Source: Metallyticus violacea (Eukaryota; Arthropoda; Insecta; Mantodea; Metallyticidae). From it: a stretch of 64,000 nucleotides of DNA. The stretch is taken from assembly GCA_030762175.1 (NCBI GenBank), contig CM060838.1:20942501-21006500 (forward strand), written 5' to 3'. The notes under the pieces were generated by a model. That model was not told the DNA's origin, made no database searches, and saw nothing but the letters and a program-made list of their open reading frames with translations. This document shows positions 36,589 through 48,392 of the stretch, piece by piece. Each line of letters starts with the position of its first letter. Within the stretch, counting starts at the first letter, position 1. A program made the position numbers and the translations under genes.

Positions 36589-37304
36589 AGGACTATTTCA
36601 CGAATAAAATAATAATTTACATACATTTTCCCTAAACTTGGTTTACAAAATTATAACAATTGTACATTTGTATTATGGATACTTAACCTTTTCAAGTCAT
36701 CTAGCAATAGACGAATTGCGATTGTCAGTAATGCCAATAGAGAAGAGCCAAATACGGTTGAGGGCCGTATTGAATAAGAATAAAATTATTTGAAATTCGT
36801 GCACAGAGTATTAATTTTACTTACGAATACCTACATATTTAGAAACAGGGAGAGATACTGCTGAGACAGAAATAGACGAAAGCCGATTTTTACAATCGCT
36901 ACAGTTCAATTTACTAACACAAAATGAGAAAAACAAAACAGAGATAACACTTTACTATTCTGAATAACGTATTTATTAAAATTTATAGTTGCTTGCATAA
37001 TTCATAAAATGATTTCAGATTGTTTGGCTAAATATATTAAAAATAATTATCGATAGTTCTGATGCTATCTAAATCTTACCACCGCCTGCTACCAAAAGTG
37101 GTCAGTGATGCGGGCTCAGGAATTATAGTGGGGGTATAAGAGTTGGCTACACTGCCTAGAAGACAAATGCACTTCGAGCGGTAAAGGGATTTAGTAAAAT
37201 GTTACGATAATTTCACTGATCGGCTATGATTGGCCAGAATTCAAAATTTACTTTAATTTCATTGGTCAATTTTATGATGACGTCACATAAGTGAAATAAT
37301 CACG
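36589..37304 (+). mobile_element. Unclassified TIR element, copy 1
   Basis: About 716 bp, similar over its whole length to the reverse complement of 47612-48392. The left end reads AGGACTATTTCAC and the right end is its imperfect complement GTGAAATAATCAC, and similarity to copy 2 stops at these ends. Shared blocks include GATTGTCAGTAATGCCAATA, GAAATAGACGAAAG, AAAATGATTTCAGA and GAGTTGGCTACACTG. No coding capacity is visible, so this looks like a non-autonomous DNA transposon. Superfamily unknown. Copy 1 alone carries TGACGTCA near its right end. Confidence 0.75.
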
Positions 37305-38350
37305 CTAATTGCTAGGATAGTGAAACAGATCTCCGGGGTTTTAAAATGTAACTGCTTATAAACACTAATGAAACTATAATGACAAAGTAAACACAAGAAG
37401 CAGACAAACGTTAACATTTTGTTATTTATTTCAAAGAATTTCACAGTAGATTTTTAGGGCTACGGTGCCAGTATTGTTGCAGATGCTGCGTTGATTTCCT
37501 CAGATAACCAAAATCTTTAAATCACACATACAATGCACGGTAGATTTATCTGTCGGTGGGACCCAACCGTATTGTGATAATGGAATTCCAACACACAAAA
37601 TGACATCTCCGCTGCTGTGGGTAACTTTTCACAAAACACAACAGTTTGAACTGTGTTTATTGAATGCGTCATAAAACACAGTTTTCCAGACCTTTATCGT
37701 GTTGCAGTGCAAAATGCACTATTAATAAATCAATATTCGGAGAGTTCTGATTTTTTGAAACTTTGGAATCATTATTGACTTGCCCTGCACTTTTGACACT
37801 ACGAGCTTATAGGCAAAAGGAATGGAAGAAGATCAAGGACCAATTGAATAGAAGAGATATTAATTAAATAGTAGTAATTATAATAATAGTAATATAAATA
37901 TGTTAACTTACATTTTCAGTGTTTATATTACAACATGTCTACCTTAATTTTATAGCTGTTCTCTGTATTGAGATTTATCTATACAGTTTTTAAATATCAA
38001 TCGCATATGATAACTGAAAACCAGAAGATATCACAAGTATTTTGACCTAATTTCCTAATTAATAATGCTAAAAGTGTGCTATTAATCCATTTTTTTTCAA
38101 ATAAAATGATACACCGCAAGAGATTATACTGTTTTTATTCTACTCAATTCTAATATAATCAATTTCATCCTAATCTACGGAATTCTTCCTCGGAAAAGCA
38201 CCCTCAGCGAGTACACGCATTTTTCGGATATATCTTCACTTATCAATTATTATTTTTCCATGCTGTTCTCTCTTCATATGCTCCTACTATGATTCTTCTT
38301 TCATTCTTTGCCATCTAGCCCCACTCTTGTTTCAGTGGAATATGTATTTC
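37305..38350. other. Gene-free DNA
   Basis: Nothing recognised. No sequence shared with the flank of copy 2 of the TIR element. Confidence 0.5.
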
Positions 38351-38606
38351 TTGAATCCCGGTCAGGACCGATGGATTTTTTCGGGCGTGAATATCCTAAG
38401 CATGGCTTTCTTCGGAAGGGAAGTAAAGCCGTGGATCCCGTGTTGTACATTTACGGCACGATAAAGAACCTCAAGCCTGAAAGAAGAGGCCTCCGAGCAA
38501 AATTTGTTGACCGTTTCACTCCCTGAATTGAATGGGACGCTGATGACCTGAGAGGTTAAAGAGCATCCGTAAATAAACCAAATAAAAAAAAAAATAAAAT
38601 AAAAAC
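38351..38606 (+). mobile_element. SINE family B copy B5 (5'-truncated)
   Basis: Starts within the T-arm of the head (GAATCCCGGTCAGGACC), then the T6 run, CGGGCGTGAATATCC, GGATCCCGTGTTGTACA, GGCCTCCGAGC, GCTGATGACCTGAG and GCATCCGTAAATAAACC with A-rich tail. Confidence 0.92.
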
Positions 38607-39486
38607 ATCATACGGAATAGGCCAGATGACCGTATGGCCTAACTTTGCAGAGGAGAAGAAGGTGAAAATTGTGGAGAGTGTACCTGGAAAACCAAAGGGC
38701 CCACACATTCTGCTGAAATTATCAGTTTCATTCATAGAAACGTTGGCTCTATAGGCTAGGGCAACTTTTCTTAAGTGATGGGTCCTGAGGGGGCTTTTGG
38801 TGGACCTCGAAATCTCCCGATGGAGTAAGGAATCATCAGAAATGCTAAAGCTCTAATAACGTTTTACCTAGTTTAATTGGATTAATTTTTACTTTTTTTT
38901 ATTAGAGTGTATTTATTTAATTTATGATTCTCGCGATGTTTAATATCCTTCAGAGTGGGTCCCGAACTTAACCTATGGGCTAAGGCAGAGTCCTGTTATA
39001 AAAAAGCGAAGGTAAAAGGGAGGGAAAGGGACATAGCATCATATTCAAGTACCTAAAAGCATAAAAGAAATCTACCTGATATAAGCGCATCTGCTACGCG
39101 CAGGGGTTTGTTGTGCATACGCAAGTTGCACGCGGCTGTTTCTTTTCGCAGCGTTTCCCATCCCAGACTCTCTGCATAGCAATGCATTGCTAGTAGTTAC
39201 GGTTAAAAAGCACTGTTTGACTTGGTACATGGGATTAAAAATGTTCATACAATTAACTTGATAGTTATAATTAGACATCGGGATTCTTAAGCACTTCACC
39301 TTAAAGTTAGGTATACTTAAACTATCTAACAAAGCAAGAACACAAACTATCAACCATTGTCCGGTGGGTAAACAAGTATTAATGCGTCATAGGAGTAAGG
39401 AGAGAGGGCGTGACCTTTTGTACACCTCCCACTTGTTCTCTACAGCCCAATGCCAACTTAATTTAATTCTGGTTTTAGTGTTGTTG
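38607..39486. other. Gene-free DNA
   Basis: The 38620-38830 part is less A/T-rich but has no identifiable frame or repeat. The rest is unremarkable. Confidence 0.45.
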
Positions 39487-39770
39487 TTGATTTGGTTTAT
39501 TTACGGACGCTCTTTAACATTTCAGGTCATAAGCGTCCCATTCAACTCAGGGCGTGAAACGGCCGACAAATTTTGCTCAGAGACCTCTCTTTCAGGCTTG
39601 AGGTTCTTTTTCGTGCCGTAAATGTACGACACGGGACCAATGGCTTTACTTCCCTTCCATACTTAGGATTTTTACGCCCCGAAAAAATCTATCGGTCCTG
39701 GCCGGGTTCGAACCCACGATCTTGAGTTTAGGAGGCAAGTATGGTAACCACTACACCACCAGGACCGACG
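39487..39770 (-). mobile_element. SINE family B copy B6, full length
   Basis: Minus strand. On the plus strand: GGTTTATTTACGGACGCTC, GGTCATAAGCGTCCC, GCTCAGAGACC, CGACACGGGACC, a small deletion before CATACTTAGGATTTTTACG, the A6 complement of the T run, box B complement GGGTTCGAACCC, and CCAGGACCGAC. The acceptor halves are still complementary. Confidence 0.95.
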
Positions 39771-40604
39771 GGGAGTAGATTGAAATATTAGGAAGGGCCC
39801 TATAACTCGGTAACCAAGTGTTTTGAGTTTATCGGGCCTAGGAAATGCAGCATTGAGGCTAGTGAAGACAAGTGAAATATAAGGAGTACAAATTGTTAAA
39901 TAATCAATACACAAGACATGCTAAAATAATTGTTACGCTCCTTGTAATGAAAGTTCAAAACAACTACGCTATTCTATTCTAAAGTTATGATTACGTACCT
40001 CCAGTGTGTTCCTCCCTCGTTTCTAATATCAAATTCTCTCTTCGTTCACTAAATGAATGTTGTATTGGGACGTAACCATCCGTATTGACTCACCTACACC
40101 CGAAGAGCTGTGACCGTTAAACCAACTTCATCGTTTTGTTTATTTAGTAGACAAGTGACAAGCGTTTAAGTATTGACACACGTTACAAACAAAAATTCCC
40201 ATAAGATTAGTGATAGCCAGTATATTTACCCAAACTCACCGAAGTGCTCGGTGCTGCCACTCAACTGAATTGTGCGTAACTGATGTAATTACACGAAAGG
40301 TTGCGCATGCAATTTATTTCATTTTGAATCCTTTGTGTGTGATGATGTTAAGTATCTTTGATTGCAAATTGCAACAGGTGCTATCGTTCATTTGCACCCA
40401 ATGGCTATTTCGTTTTATAAATTTACAGTTAATGTTCTTCTAGGGACTTTTTACATGGATGTGTAAACATGCCGTTTTTAGATAATTTACTTTTTAAAAT
40501 GACGGATGTTTCATTTGATCCGTTCGCGCAGTTTCTGCGTATTAACTGCAGATTTGAGTTAAATTTCGATTTGAAAATGTTTTTGATGCAGCCTTTGTCC
40601 GAAG

Positions 40605-40605
<1 letters not shown>
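39771..40605. other. Gene-free DNA
   Basis: Nothing recognised. The frame at 40469-40705 is created by the TTA microsatellite (tyrosine run). Confidence 0.5.

Positions 40606-40697
<92 letters not shown>
40606..40697. repeat. (TTA)n microsatellite
   Basis: About 30 uninterrupted TTA units, the longest perfect trinucleotide tract in the window. It sits directly beside the tail end of SINE copy A12 and could have grown from that tail. Confidence 0.95.
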
Positions 40698-40704
40698 TTG
40701 AATA

Positions 40705-40967
40705 GTGTTTAAGGCCCGTTTTTACCACTACAGGTGGTGGACACTGATGATACATGAGATGAAATGATAAATTGGGAAAGGATTTTTTTTTAAGGAAGGA
40801 AACGTTCCAGGCCTAAGTTTAGAGTACCTCCCCGGCATTTGCCATTTATGAGGACTGAGGAAAACCTGGAAAAACCCTCAGTCAGGGAGGACGGCCCTGG
40901 CGGGATTCAAACCCCAGACTTCTCACTCATAAGTCCGCGCCTTAACGGCCTCGGCCACCCGTGGCGG
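40705..40967 (-). mobile_element. SINE family A copy A12, full length
   Basis: Minus strand, opening with the complement of GGGCCTTAAACACT, then the ACAGGTGGTGGACACTG region, body hairpin around A5, box B complement GGATTCAAACCCC and the head complement CCACCCGTGGCGG. The 3' end abuts the TTA microsatellite. Confidence 0.94.
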
Positions 40968-41797
40968 TTTGAAAGTATCACTTTTAACACTACTATTATA
41001 TACTTTTATGGAATTTCAAGAGTAATTACGACATATTAGCGGAATATTAAGCCAGAAAATGCTATTTCTCTTAATAAGCGTGGACATTTATTTTTTTTCC
41101 AAATAGCATTCATTTGTCTCAAACTGCACTCAAATGAAAAAAAGAAAAGGGACGTACAGTCTGGGAAAGTAAGAGCTCTTTGTGCCCAACATGGATCCTC
41201 CTTGCTGTAAATCTCTGTGGTAACAATGCTCATGACGTTCAGGGGGGACCGCCCCGATTTGTGACAGCGCTAATAGCAGGGTTTCTAGTCCCCCGCTGAC
41301 GTCATCCCACATCCTGTCGGCTCTCTGGTTTATAACCTAATATGACTATGGTGCCTAGAAAGGAAATGGAAGTAGAGAGTTAAGTGGAAGGGGTAGATTT
41401 CTGATTGTTGCACTAATGAAGTGAGAAAAGATTTTTAATAACTATTGAATAAACAGCAATAAATATTTATATACATTTTATTTAACCACACAAAATAGGG
41501 GGAAAATGGAAAGAGAAAAAAAAAGCCGATAGAAACGTGGCACTCAACCATACACACAAATAATTGTAGTTATCCTCGACCCTGTAAATTATGGCTGAAA
41601 GAAAGGTTAGGAAATATTCGCATGTATTTAGTAAGTCAAAAAGAGCTCCAGAAGGTGAAAAAAATTAATAATTGTAAATCTTAATGGAATTTTTACAACA
41701 ATACGAAGAAACAGTAGAAAATTTATACATAAACAATATATTTATACTGCTCTGAATGAACGTAGGTTCGTTCCTTGATCACTAGATGGTGTTTTGT
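40968..41797. other. Gene-free DNA
   Basis: Opposite-strand frames at 41036-41312 minus have no motif. TGACGTCA occurs once near 41300. Nothing else recognised. Confidence 0.45.
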
Positions 41798-41801
41798 GAA
41801 A

Positions 41802-41985
41802 ATGGCGGCCACAGTTGAGGAAAAGGAATTTTGTGTGTTGGAATTACATGCGATTAAGTCTATAATTACAGTTTAACGTCATTTTCGAGCAGAATAAGGG
41901 AAAGATCCATGCGTGGTATACATAATTGAAATATTCTGGATGTCTGTACAAGAGGAAATCAACCGTACTCCAGCTGTGAGGCAAT
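41802..41985 (+). pseudogene. DUF4817-type transposase N-terminal relic
   Basis: The frame from 41802 reads MAATVEEKEFCVLELHAIKS then IITV, a stop, RHFRAE, a stop, GKDP. After a frameshift it reads GCLYKRKST. This order fits the N-terminal helix-turn-helix region (DUF4817-type) of an IS630/mariner-superfamily transposase seen in many arthropod genomes. Both stops are single changes from expected sense codons. No catalytic region follows. Confidence 0.65.
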
Positions 41986-43506
41986 GGGGAGCACTTTCTG
42001 TACAATGATAGCGTAATTCATGTGTATTCTACAACTTTTAGTACAGCATGCAATTCTTAAATGTGTTGAATTCATTTTTCTTAGAGTTTTAGGAAACTCT
42101 CAAATTACATTTATAGTCATATATTTACTTAAATAAAGTTAAACCTACGAAGTGAAATAATAACATATTTAAAATAGTTCGCATATGTTTCTTTCTTGCT
42201 TTTTATTATATTTGCTTTTGAAATGACAGGTTGAATTAGAAATCGGGTAATGGAATCTAATTGAAATGTTTGTTCACCTGTTGTAACACTTTTTTCAATT
42301 AAATTATACTCTCTGTCTATTTGATGCTTAAGTTGCGAAATATGACTCCCTAAATATATCCGTTTAATTATTTCCTTCTATACTTTTAATATCTGACTTT
42401 GACTTATACGCAACTCCGGTCTGAAATATTCACGTAATATTTTGTGAGAATAGATTGAAATTTATAGACAGATCGTTGTAGATCATCTTCAAGATTGCCA
42501 AAAATCCTATTTCAGGAGGAGACTATAACCTTATCTACTTCCTGAGCGATTTCAAAATTTAATTCCTTGCATTTTAAAATAAAATAAAATCAGTAGATAA
42601 AGAAAACTAAAACAATCGATAGCTGTTTGTGATAACCGTAATTTTTTTAAGCTCTTCGCAGTCATTTATAGCTGCAAAATTAAACTAAACCCTAACATTT
42701 TCCCCCGAATTTTTACCCATTAGTCGTTATATTCATAAGATGTATGTTTAATATTTTTCATAAACAATCCTTAACAGACTTAAGCTACGAATACTAATTC
42801 AATTTGTTTATTGATAGCTGTTTTAAGATAGTTTAGTTCTATGTATAATATGCAAGCAGTATTGGAAAATCACTGAATTATTATTTTCTTTAATGTTAAA
42901 ACACATTTACCTACAGTCATAGCACTTGTATACCTTGTGAATTAGTTTATATAGCTAATTGGAATATAATAACAAATAAAATTATTATGAACTTTTGAAA
43001 ACAATTGCACAGCTCTCTCTTTCATACTTTATCGAAGGAAATAACAGGATGCTCCATTCAGAAATTTCAAGGTTTATCGATGTTTGTCAAAGAACATTAA
43101 ATAAACATCTGTTGTAGACATTCCGGAAATAGCAACACCAGCTAGAGAATTTAACACAATCTATAAATATACATTTCTACGATCATTTGAAATTTAAAAA
43201 ATGACAGGTTATAGTTTTCTGAGACGCAGTGTCAATTGAAATTTTAAACATGGGTTAAAAAAAGTTGTTATTTTATTTTTCCCTTCACATTTGTTTTTAT
43301 AACTATACACATATTGAATAAGATTTAGCTAATATTTTTATTACACACAGTGGACAAAAAAGCACAGAATTTGAAATACATTACATTTATTCATAACGCA
43401 TGTATAGACTTACAGAACATATTTATTATGTTGATTTGAGGCTCATTTAAAATCTTAGGAAGGCTAATACAACATGACAAAAAAAAAAAAAAAATTAAGA
43501 CAATGT
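41986..43506. other. Gene-free AT-rich DNA
   Basis: Nothing recognised, although it lies between an N-terminal and an opposite-strand C-terminal transposase relic. Confidence 0.5.
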
Positions 43507-43800
43507 ACAACAGTCGGCAATTAAAATTAAAGTATGCAATGTGGCCGCCTTTTCCCTTAACAACCATTTTTGGAGCATCTTCTCTATTGCATGTACATTT
43601 GTCCCAACATTTAGGAAGGCCTTGTTTTAAAATTTCAATATAGCAATTTTTGTTTTGTAGTTAACTGACTTTTGCACTTGACTCCACTCAAAATAGTGCA
43701 TAGGATTAAGATCTAGGCTATAAGGTGGCTATGAATTTAGTGCAATGAAATTAGCACAGTTCAACGTTCAGCACTTGAGATAGGCCATTCTCGCCGAATG
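43507..43800 (-). pseudogene. IS630/mariner-superfamily transposase C-terminal relic
   Basis: The complement reads PPYSLDLNPMHYFEWSQVQ then KSVNYKTKIAILKF, a stop, NKAFLNVGTNVHAIEK and MLQKWLLREKAATLHT. The PPYSxDLNPMxYF block matches the third catalytic-acid region of Tc1/mariner-type transposases. No upstream catalytic block is visible. A fossil of a different element from the 41.8 kb relic, on the opposite strand. Confidence 0.6.
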
Positions 43801-45690
43801 AAGTTGTTTACAGTTTAAAGAGCAGAAAGTTATCATATAATTACAAATACTTCATGAAAATCTTATCTTCATTTCTTAAAGAATCCACTGTTTACGAAAT
43901 GAGAACTAGTGTGAAGAAAATGACATGAAAATGATTACACAATAAATTTCAAAGCTTAGGACAATAATAGTGGTTTGTTGGTAAAAAAAAAAAAAAAAAA
44001 AAAGTGTGTGATTTTATGCTATCCCCGCTAAAAATAATAAAAATAAAATAATAATAAATAAAAAGAAAAAACATAATGCGTAATAAATTTTATGATGTTT
44101 TACCAATCAAAGGACTAGGAAATTTGTCTGGGAAATAAATATTGAAGTGCAACGTAAACAACTGGAATGTAACTATTTAAATATTTTCCTTTTCTGGTTC
44201 CACTGTGTGTTAAACTTTGAGTTCGTCGAATATAATTTTAGAGTTATTTAAAATATTCCTTAAGCTAACTAAATTTTGGAGCATTGAAAGTGCATAGATT
44301 TATTGAATGTAAATAAACAAAGTTTATATTAAATGGCAGCCGTTAGTGAATGTTATAACATTTTAGATTTAAGATATTGTATTTACTCATACTTTTATAA
44401 TATTAGGTTGCAGGTGAATGCGAGGTCAAGCCTAACCTACCAGCTTCCCGAAGCCCAAGAAGAGAAATAAAAATATGCAAGGTAGACATGTTCCGAAACC
44501 ACAATTCAAGGTAACAGTTTCCAGACAGTGACAAAAAGTAATGTTACAAGCTTCTCTGTTTCTGGCAGTGATGTTACAAATCCTGTCATGTTTTAAAATC
44601 CCCCTCATGGCTGTCCCTTCTGTTGGGAGCAGATACTCTTTGACGTTGGACACTGAATCATTGGCGACACTTGCAGAAGCACGCTGGGTTTTTTTACTAC
44701 AGCGTTTAGCTCTTGCGTTGTTACCGCCTCTTCACTAACATCAGCAAGGCAACTCTTTGTTTTAATAAGACAATAAATATAAAATAACACACCATAGTCA
44801 CTGCTGCTTCGTTTCTATTAATCAGTCTATCTTAACAAGGTTTAGATTTTAATATTTTACTTTCTCCAGTCTACTTAAACGTTTTTTTCAATATATTATA
44901 TATTAATTTTCAGATTGTTGTTTATTTAATTCAAATATTTTTTCTTTATTTTCTCAACTTTTGTGTTTTGTTTATTTTTTCCCCTGCAGGAGTTTAACCA
45001 CTGTAACATATCCCAGGAATTTTATATTTTAACTTTGTACAATTTTTGTCACTTTTTCCATGCATTAGGAGCATGGACAGTCATTTACCTTGTAATATTT
45101 CAGCCGAATTTCTTTCAAATTTTGGTTTTTCAGGATTCCATAAAAAGAGTTAAATTATGTCATTTTATTATTAGAACTAGACTATATGTTGTCAAATATG
45201 TTGAAACTTAGGTGTTTAAAACACATTAATTATTGTATACTTTTTATTATTTACTACAGTCTTTTTTCCTCCTTCTTTAAAGGCCAGTATTTCATTTTTC
45301 TCAAACGATATATTAAAATTATAACTATACTTAGTAGTAATATTTTCTCTATGCTATTGACACAGGATTCAACTGTAGGCTACAACGTTTACTCTGAATC
45401 CAAGAGATATTGATGTTTGAAAATTATTTATATATATAAAATTATTATTATTACAGCAGCTTAATTCTAATTTATGTCACAAATTAAAACAAATTTTCCT
45501 ATTCACCTTTATCTTTTTATTTGCATCCAGTATCTTACTAGAACATATTAACACAAAATTGTAAATTCTAATCGTAATAATACTAATAATAGCTATAGTT
45601 TGTAGCAATACAATTTTTAAAAATAAAAACATGTTTTTGTTAGGGTTTTCATTACAGACAATTATAACTTAATACTACGCATTTAAAGGA
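43801..45690. other. Gene-free DNA
   Basis: Opposite-strand frames at 44432-44790 overlap and have no motif. T-rich frames at 44963-45413 are low-complexity. A21 run near 43985. Confidence 0.45.
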
Positions 45691-45945
45691 TGTCGATCCT
45701 GGTGGTGTAGTGGTAACCATGCTTGCCTCGTAAACCCAAGATCGCAGGTTCAATCCCGGCCTGGGTCGATGGAAGGGAAGTAAAGCCTTGGGTCCCGTGT
45801 CGTACATTTACGGCATGTAAAAGAATCTTTAAGCCGAAAGAAGAGGCCTCTGAGCAAAATTTATCGGCCGTTTCACGTCCTGAATTGAATGGGACGCTGA
45901 TGACCTGAGATGTTAAAGAGCGTCCGTAAATAAACCAAATAATAG
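45691..45945 (+). mobile_element. SINE family B copy B7 (internal deletion)
   Basis: Full head (GGTGGTGTAGTGGTAACC, box B GGTTCAATCCC) but the body lacks about 47 bases between CGATGG and AAGGGAAGTAAAGCC, so the T run and the CGGGCGTAAAAATCC block are missing. The rest, GGTCCCGTGTCGTACA to GTCCGTAAATAAACC, is present. Confidence 0.93.
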
Positions 45946-46530
45946 CAACAATAAGCATTTAAAAGATGAAAACTATTACAGATGCGCGAAGAGATGACAG
46001 GGAAAGCACTTAGACGGAGGAGGGGAATGGTCGAGCATGCGCAGTGTAGTTACCTGCTCCCAAACTATGAACGTTGGACCCATGTGCTAATGCATTCACT
46101 ACATTCACGCCCTTGGAGTAAAGGTAAGCTGATCAATATTTGTATAGATCGGTGCACCTGCAGTTCCCTCTGTCTTCTCTTCATATGCCTTTAGTACTAA
46201 ATTGCATTACACCATAGCAACCAGTTTGCTAAAGTATATAAGACGAACTGCACTCTTATTTTCAAGTCTAAAGTTTGTGGATTTTACAAAATGAAACAAA
46301 GTAAAAAACAAATATAATTAAAGATAAAAATAATAACATTAAATATTCATATATAAAACGTAAAAGGCGAATTATTAGAATTATAATTTAATTAGGTTGG
46401 GATGGCTTGGGTTTAGTGTCTTATTTATTAGTAATGTATTGTATTAAGTACATTTGCTTTCCAATTAAAAAGCCTCAACGAAATTATTTGAATATTAAAT
46501 AAAAACATGGTTATGTAGCTGGGATATTAG
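45946..46530. other. Gene-free DNA
   Basis: Short CpG-containing patch near 45990-46060 (GAGCATGCGCAGTG). A 70-codon frame (45982-46194) has no motif. Confidence 0.4.
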
Positions 46531-47165
46531 AAACAGCGATCCACAAACGATCTGCAAGCTTTCGTGGGTCAGTACAACAGTTTTCTCAAATATATAGTAA
46601 ACCAATATTGGTAAATTGACATGCAGAAGAAGACTCAGAGAAGCAAATTCAAGTTCAAGAAAGCCTACCACAGGAAGAGCATTAATTAACCCGACAGCAC
46701 CGAAAAGGCACCGTCTTCAATATGCACGAGATCACGGGATTGGATAATGAGCATTGGAGCTAAGTTCTTTACAAAGATGAGTCCAAAATCAATCTTGTGA
46801 TATTCAGACTAAAGGGAAACAGAGTGTAAAACCCTTCGGAAGGGTTATGCTGTCTGTACCTTTTCGCCAAGGGTGTCATTTGAAGGGGGTTCGGTAATGA
46901 TGTGGGGTGGTGTTAACCTTGAGCTCATTGAAAATGGAGGTTTAATGCTACTCCATTATATTGAGCAGGTTTCCCTTTATCATTAGCGAAACTTAACGAT
47001 AACGCCCGAACCAATATTGCTCACTTTTTGGAGAAAGCTGGGAGCTTGGCCTGCACGAAGTCCGGATCTAAATTCCATCGAGCATGTGTTGAATACCTTT
47101 GCATATCGACGAGCTTTCCATGCTATTCAGCAAATCCACATTTACATCAAAATTTCAAGTATGAC
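46531..47165 (+). pseudogene. Tc1-like transposase relic
   Basis: Disordered frames show RSTNDLQAF, RHRLQYARDHGI, DESKINL (first catalytic aspartate region), KGGSVMMWGGVNLE, YIEQV, DNARTNIAHFLEKAG (second aspartate) and WPARSPDLNSIEHVLNTF (final glutamate region, Tc1-type DDE). The interval between the second D and the E is shorter than the usual 34 residues, so a few codons were lost. Many stops and frameshifts. No terminal repeats were identified. Confidence 0.85.
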
Positions 47166-47611
47166 GGCCAGGATGCCAGTTTTTATTTGAATCAGACGTG
47201 GTAACATCTTTAACTGAACATGTAAGAATTGTTGTGTAGTTCTAATGCCAATGTTCTCTGTTTTAAAAACATTTAAAGATAAAGATGGATGTTTGAACAT
47301 TAAAATTTACTCTAAATTGTAATGGAAGGAATGAAATGTTAATAGAGCGTCAAAATGTATATAAAAAGTTTGAATTTGTTTTAAAAGTATATAAGTTATA
47401 TACACATCAAATACAGCAACTTTTTGCGATATTTTCAAGAAAATTCTAAGAGTTAAGATTTTATTTTAATTTTTTATTTATATTTATTTATTTACTTTTT
47501 GGCCTGGCAACGTACTACATTTGTAAGAACTTCTAGAAGAAAGTTCTAAAGCTCCTAGGAGGACGTTTCCTAAAACTGTCGTTTTAAATGTGTATGCCAA
47601 AAAGATTTAAC
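47166..47611. other. Gene-free DNA
   Basis: A/T-rich, with a local imperfect palindrome GAACTTCTAGAAGAAAGTTC near 47528. Nothing else recognised. Confidence 0.45.
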
Positions 47612-48392
47612 AGGACTATTTCACTCATTGACATAATCTTAAAATTGACCATTGAAACAAAACAACATTTTGAATTCTAACCAACCACAGTCGGATTACG
47701 GAGTGAAATGATCGAAAGAAAAATTATCAAATCCGTTTTATCACGCGACGTGCATTTGTCTTGTGTTCAGTGTAGCCAACTCTATACCTCCACTAGATAA
47801 TTCTTGGGCACGCATCACTAACCACTTTTCTGTGTTTTTAATATTGTAAATTTAACTTAATGTGTATTCATCAAGCAATTGTTTTTGCGTATTCAGTCAA
47901 ACAGTCTGAAATCATTTTGTAAATTATGTAGTAATATCTGTCTAAACAACCATAAATCATAATAAAACATCGTTCAGAATGGTAAAATATTTTCCTGTTT
48001 TTGTTTTTCTCAGTTGGTATTAGTAAATCGAACGATAACGACTGTAATAGTCGACTTTCGTCTATTTCAGTCTCACGGTTTCTGAATAGAATAGATATTC
48101 ATAAGTAAACATTTTATACAGTTGTTAATAATCGGTGCGCGAATTTCAAATATTTATTACATTCATTCTTATTCTATTCATGATGAGTATTGATTAAGGA
48201 TGCATTATTGTATTTATGAAATAATCCCAGACCCGTATTTGGCTCATCTCTATTGGCATTACTGACAATCGACATTCGTTTGTTGCTAGATGGCTTGAAA
48301 GGGATAAGTATTGGTAATGCAAATGTACAATTATTACAATATTGTAAGTCAAGTTTACGGGAATTATATTTACATTTTATTTTATTCATATT
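47612..48392 (-). mobile_element. Unclassified TIR element, copy 2
   Basis: Inverted relative to copy 1 (36589-37304). The plus-strand left end AGGACTATTTCAC is well kept; the opposite end near 48392 has decayed and its exact limit is uncertain. A 71-codon minus-strand frame inside (48174-48389) is not conserved in copy 1 and is not a gene. Confidence 0.7.

Noticed and set aside
38308..38526. Frames with GPMDFFGREYPKHGF-like strings
   Set aside because: They translate SINE family B (also at 6537, 13777, 24095, 39364, 39672, 45683).
40469..40705. 78-codon frame ending in a long tyrosine run
   Set aside because: Produced by the (TTA)n microsatellite.
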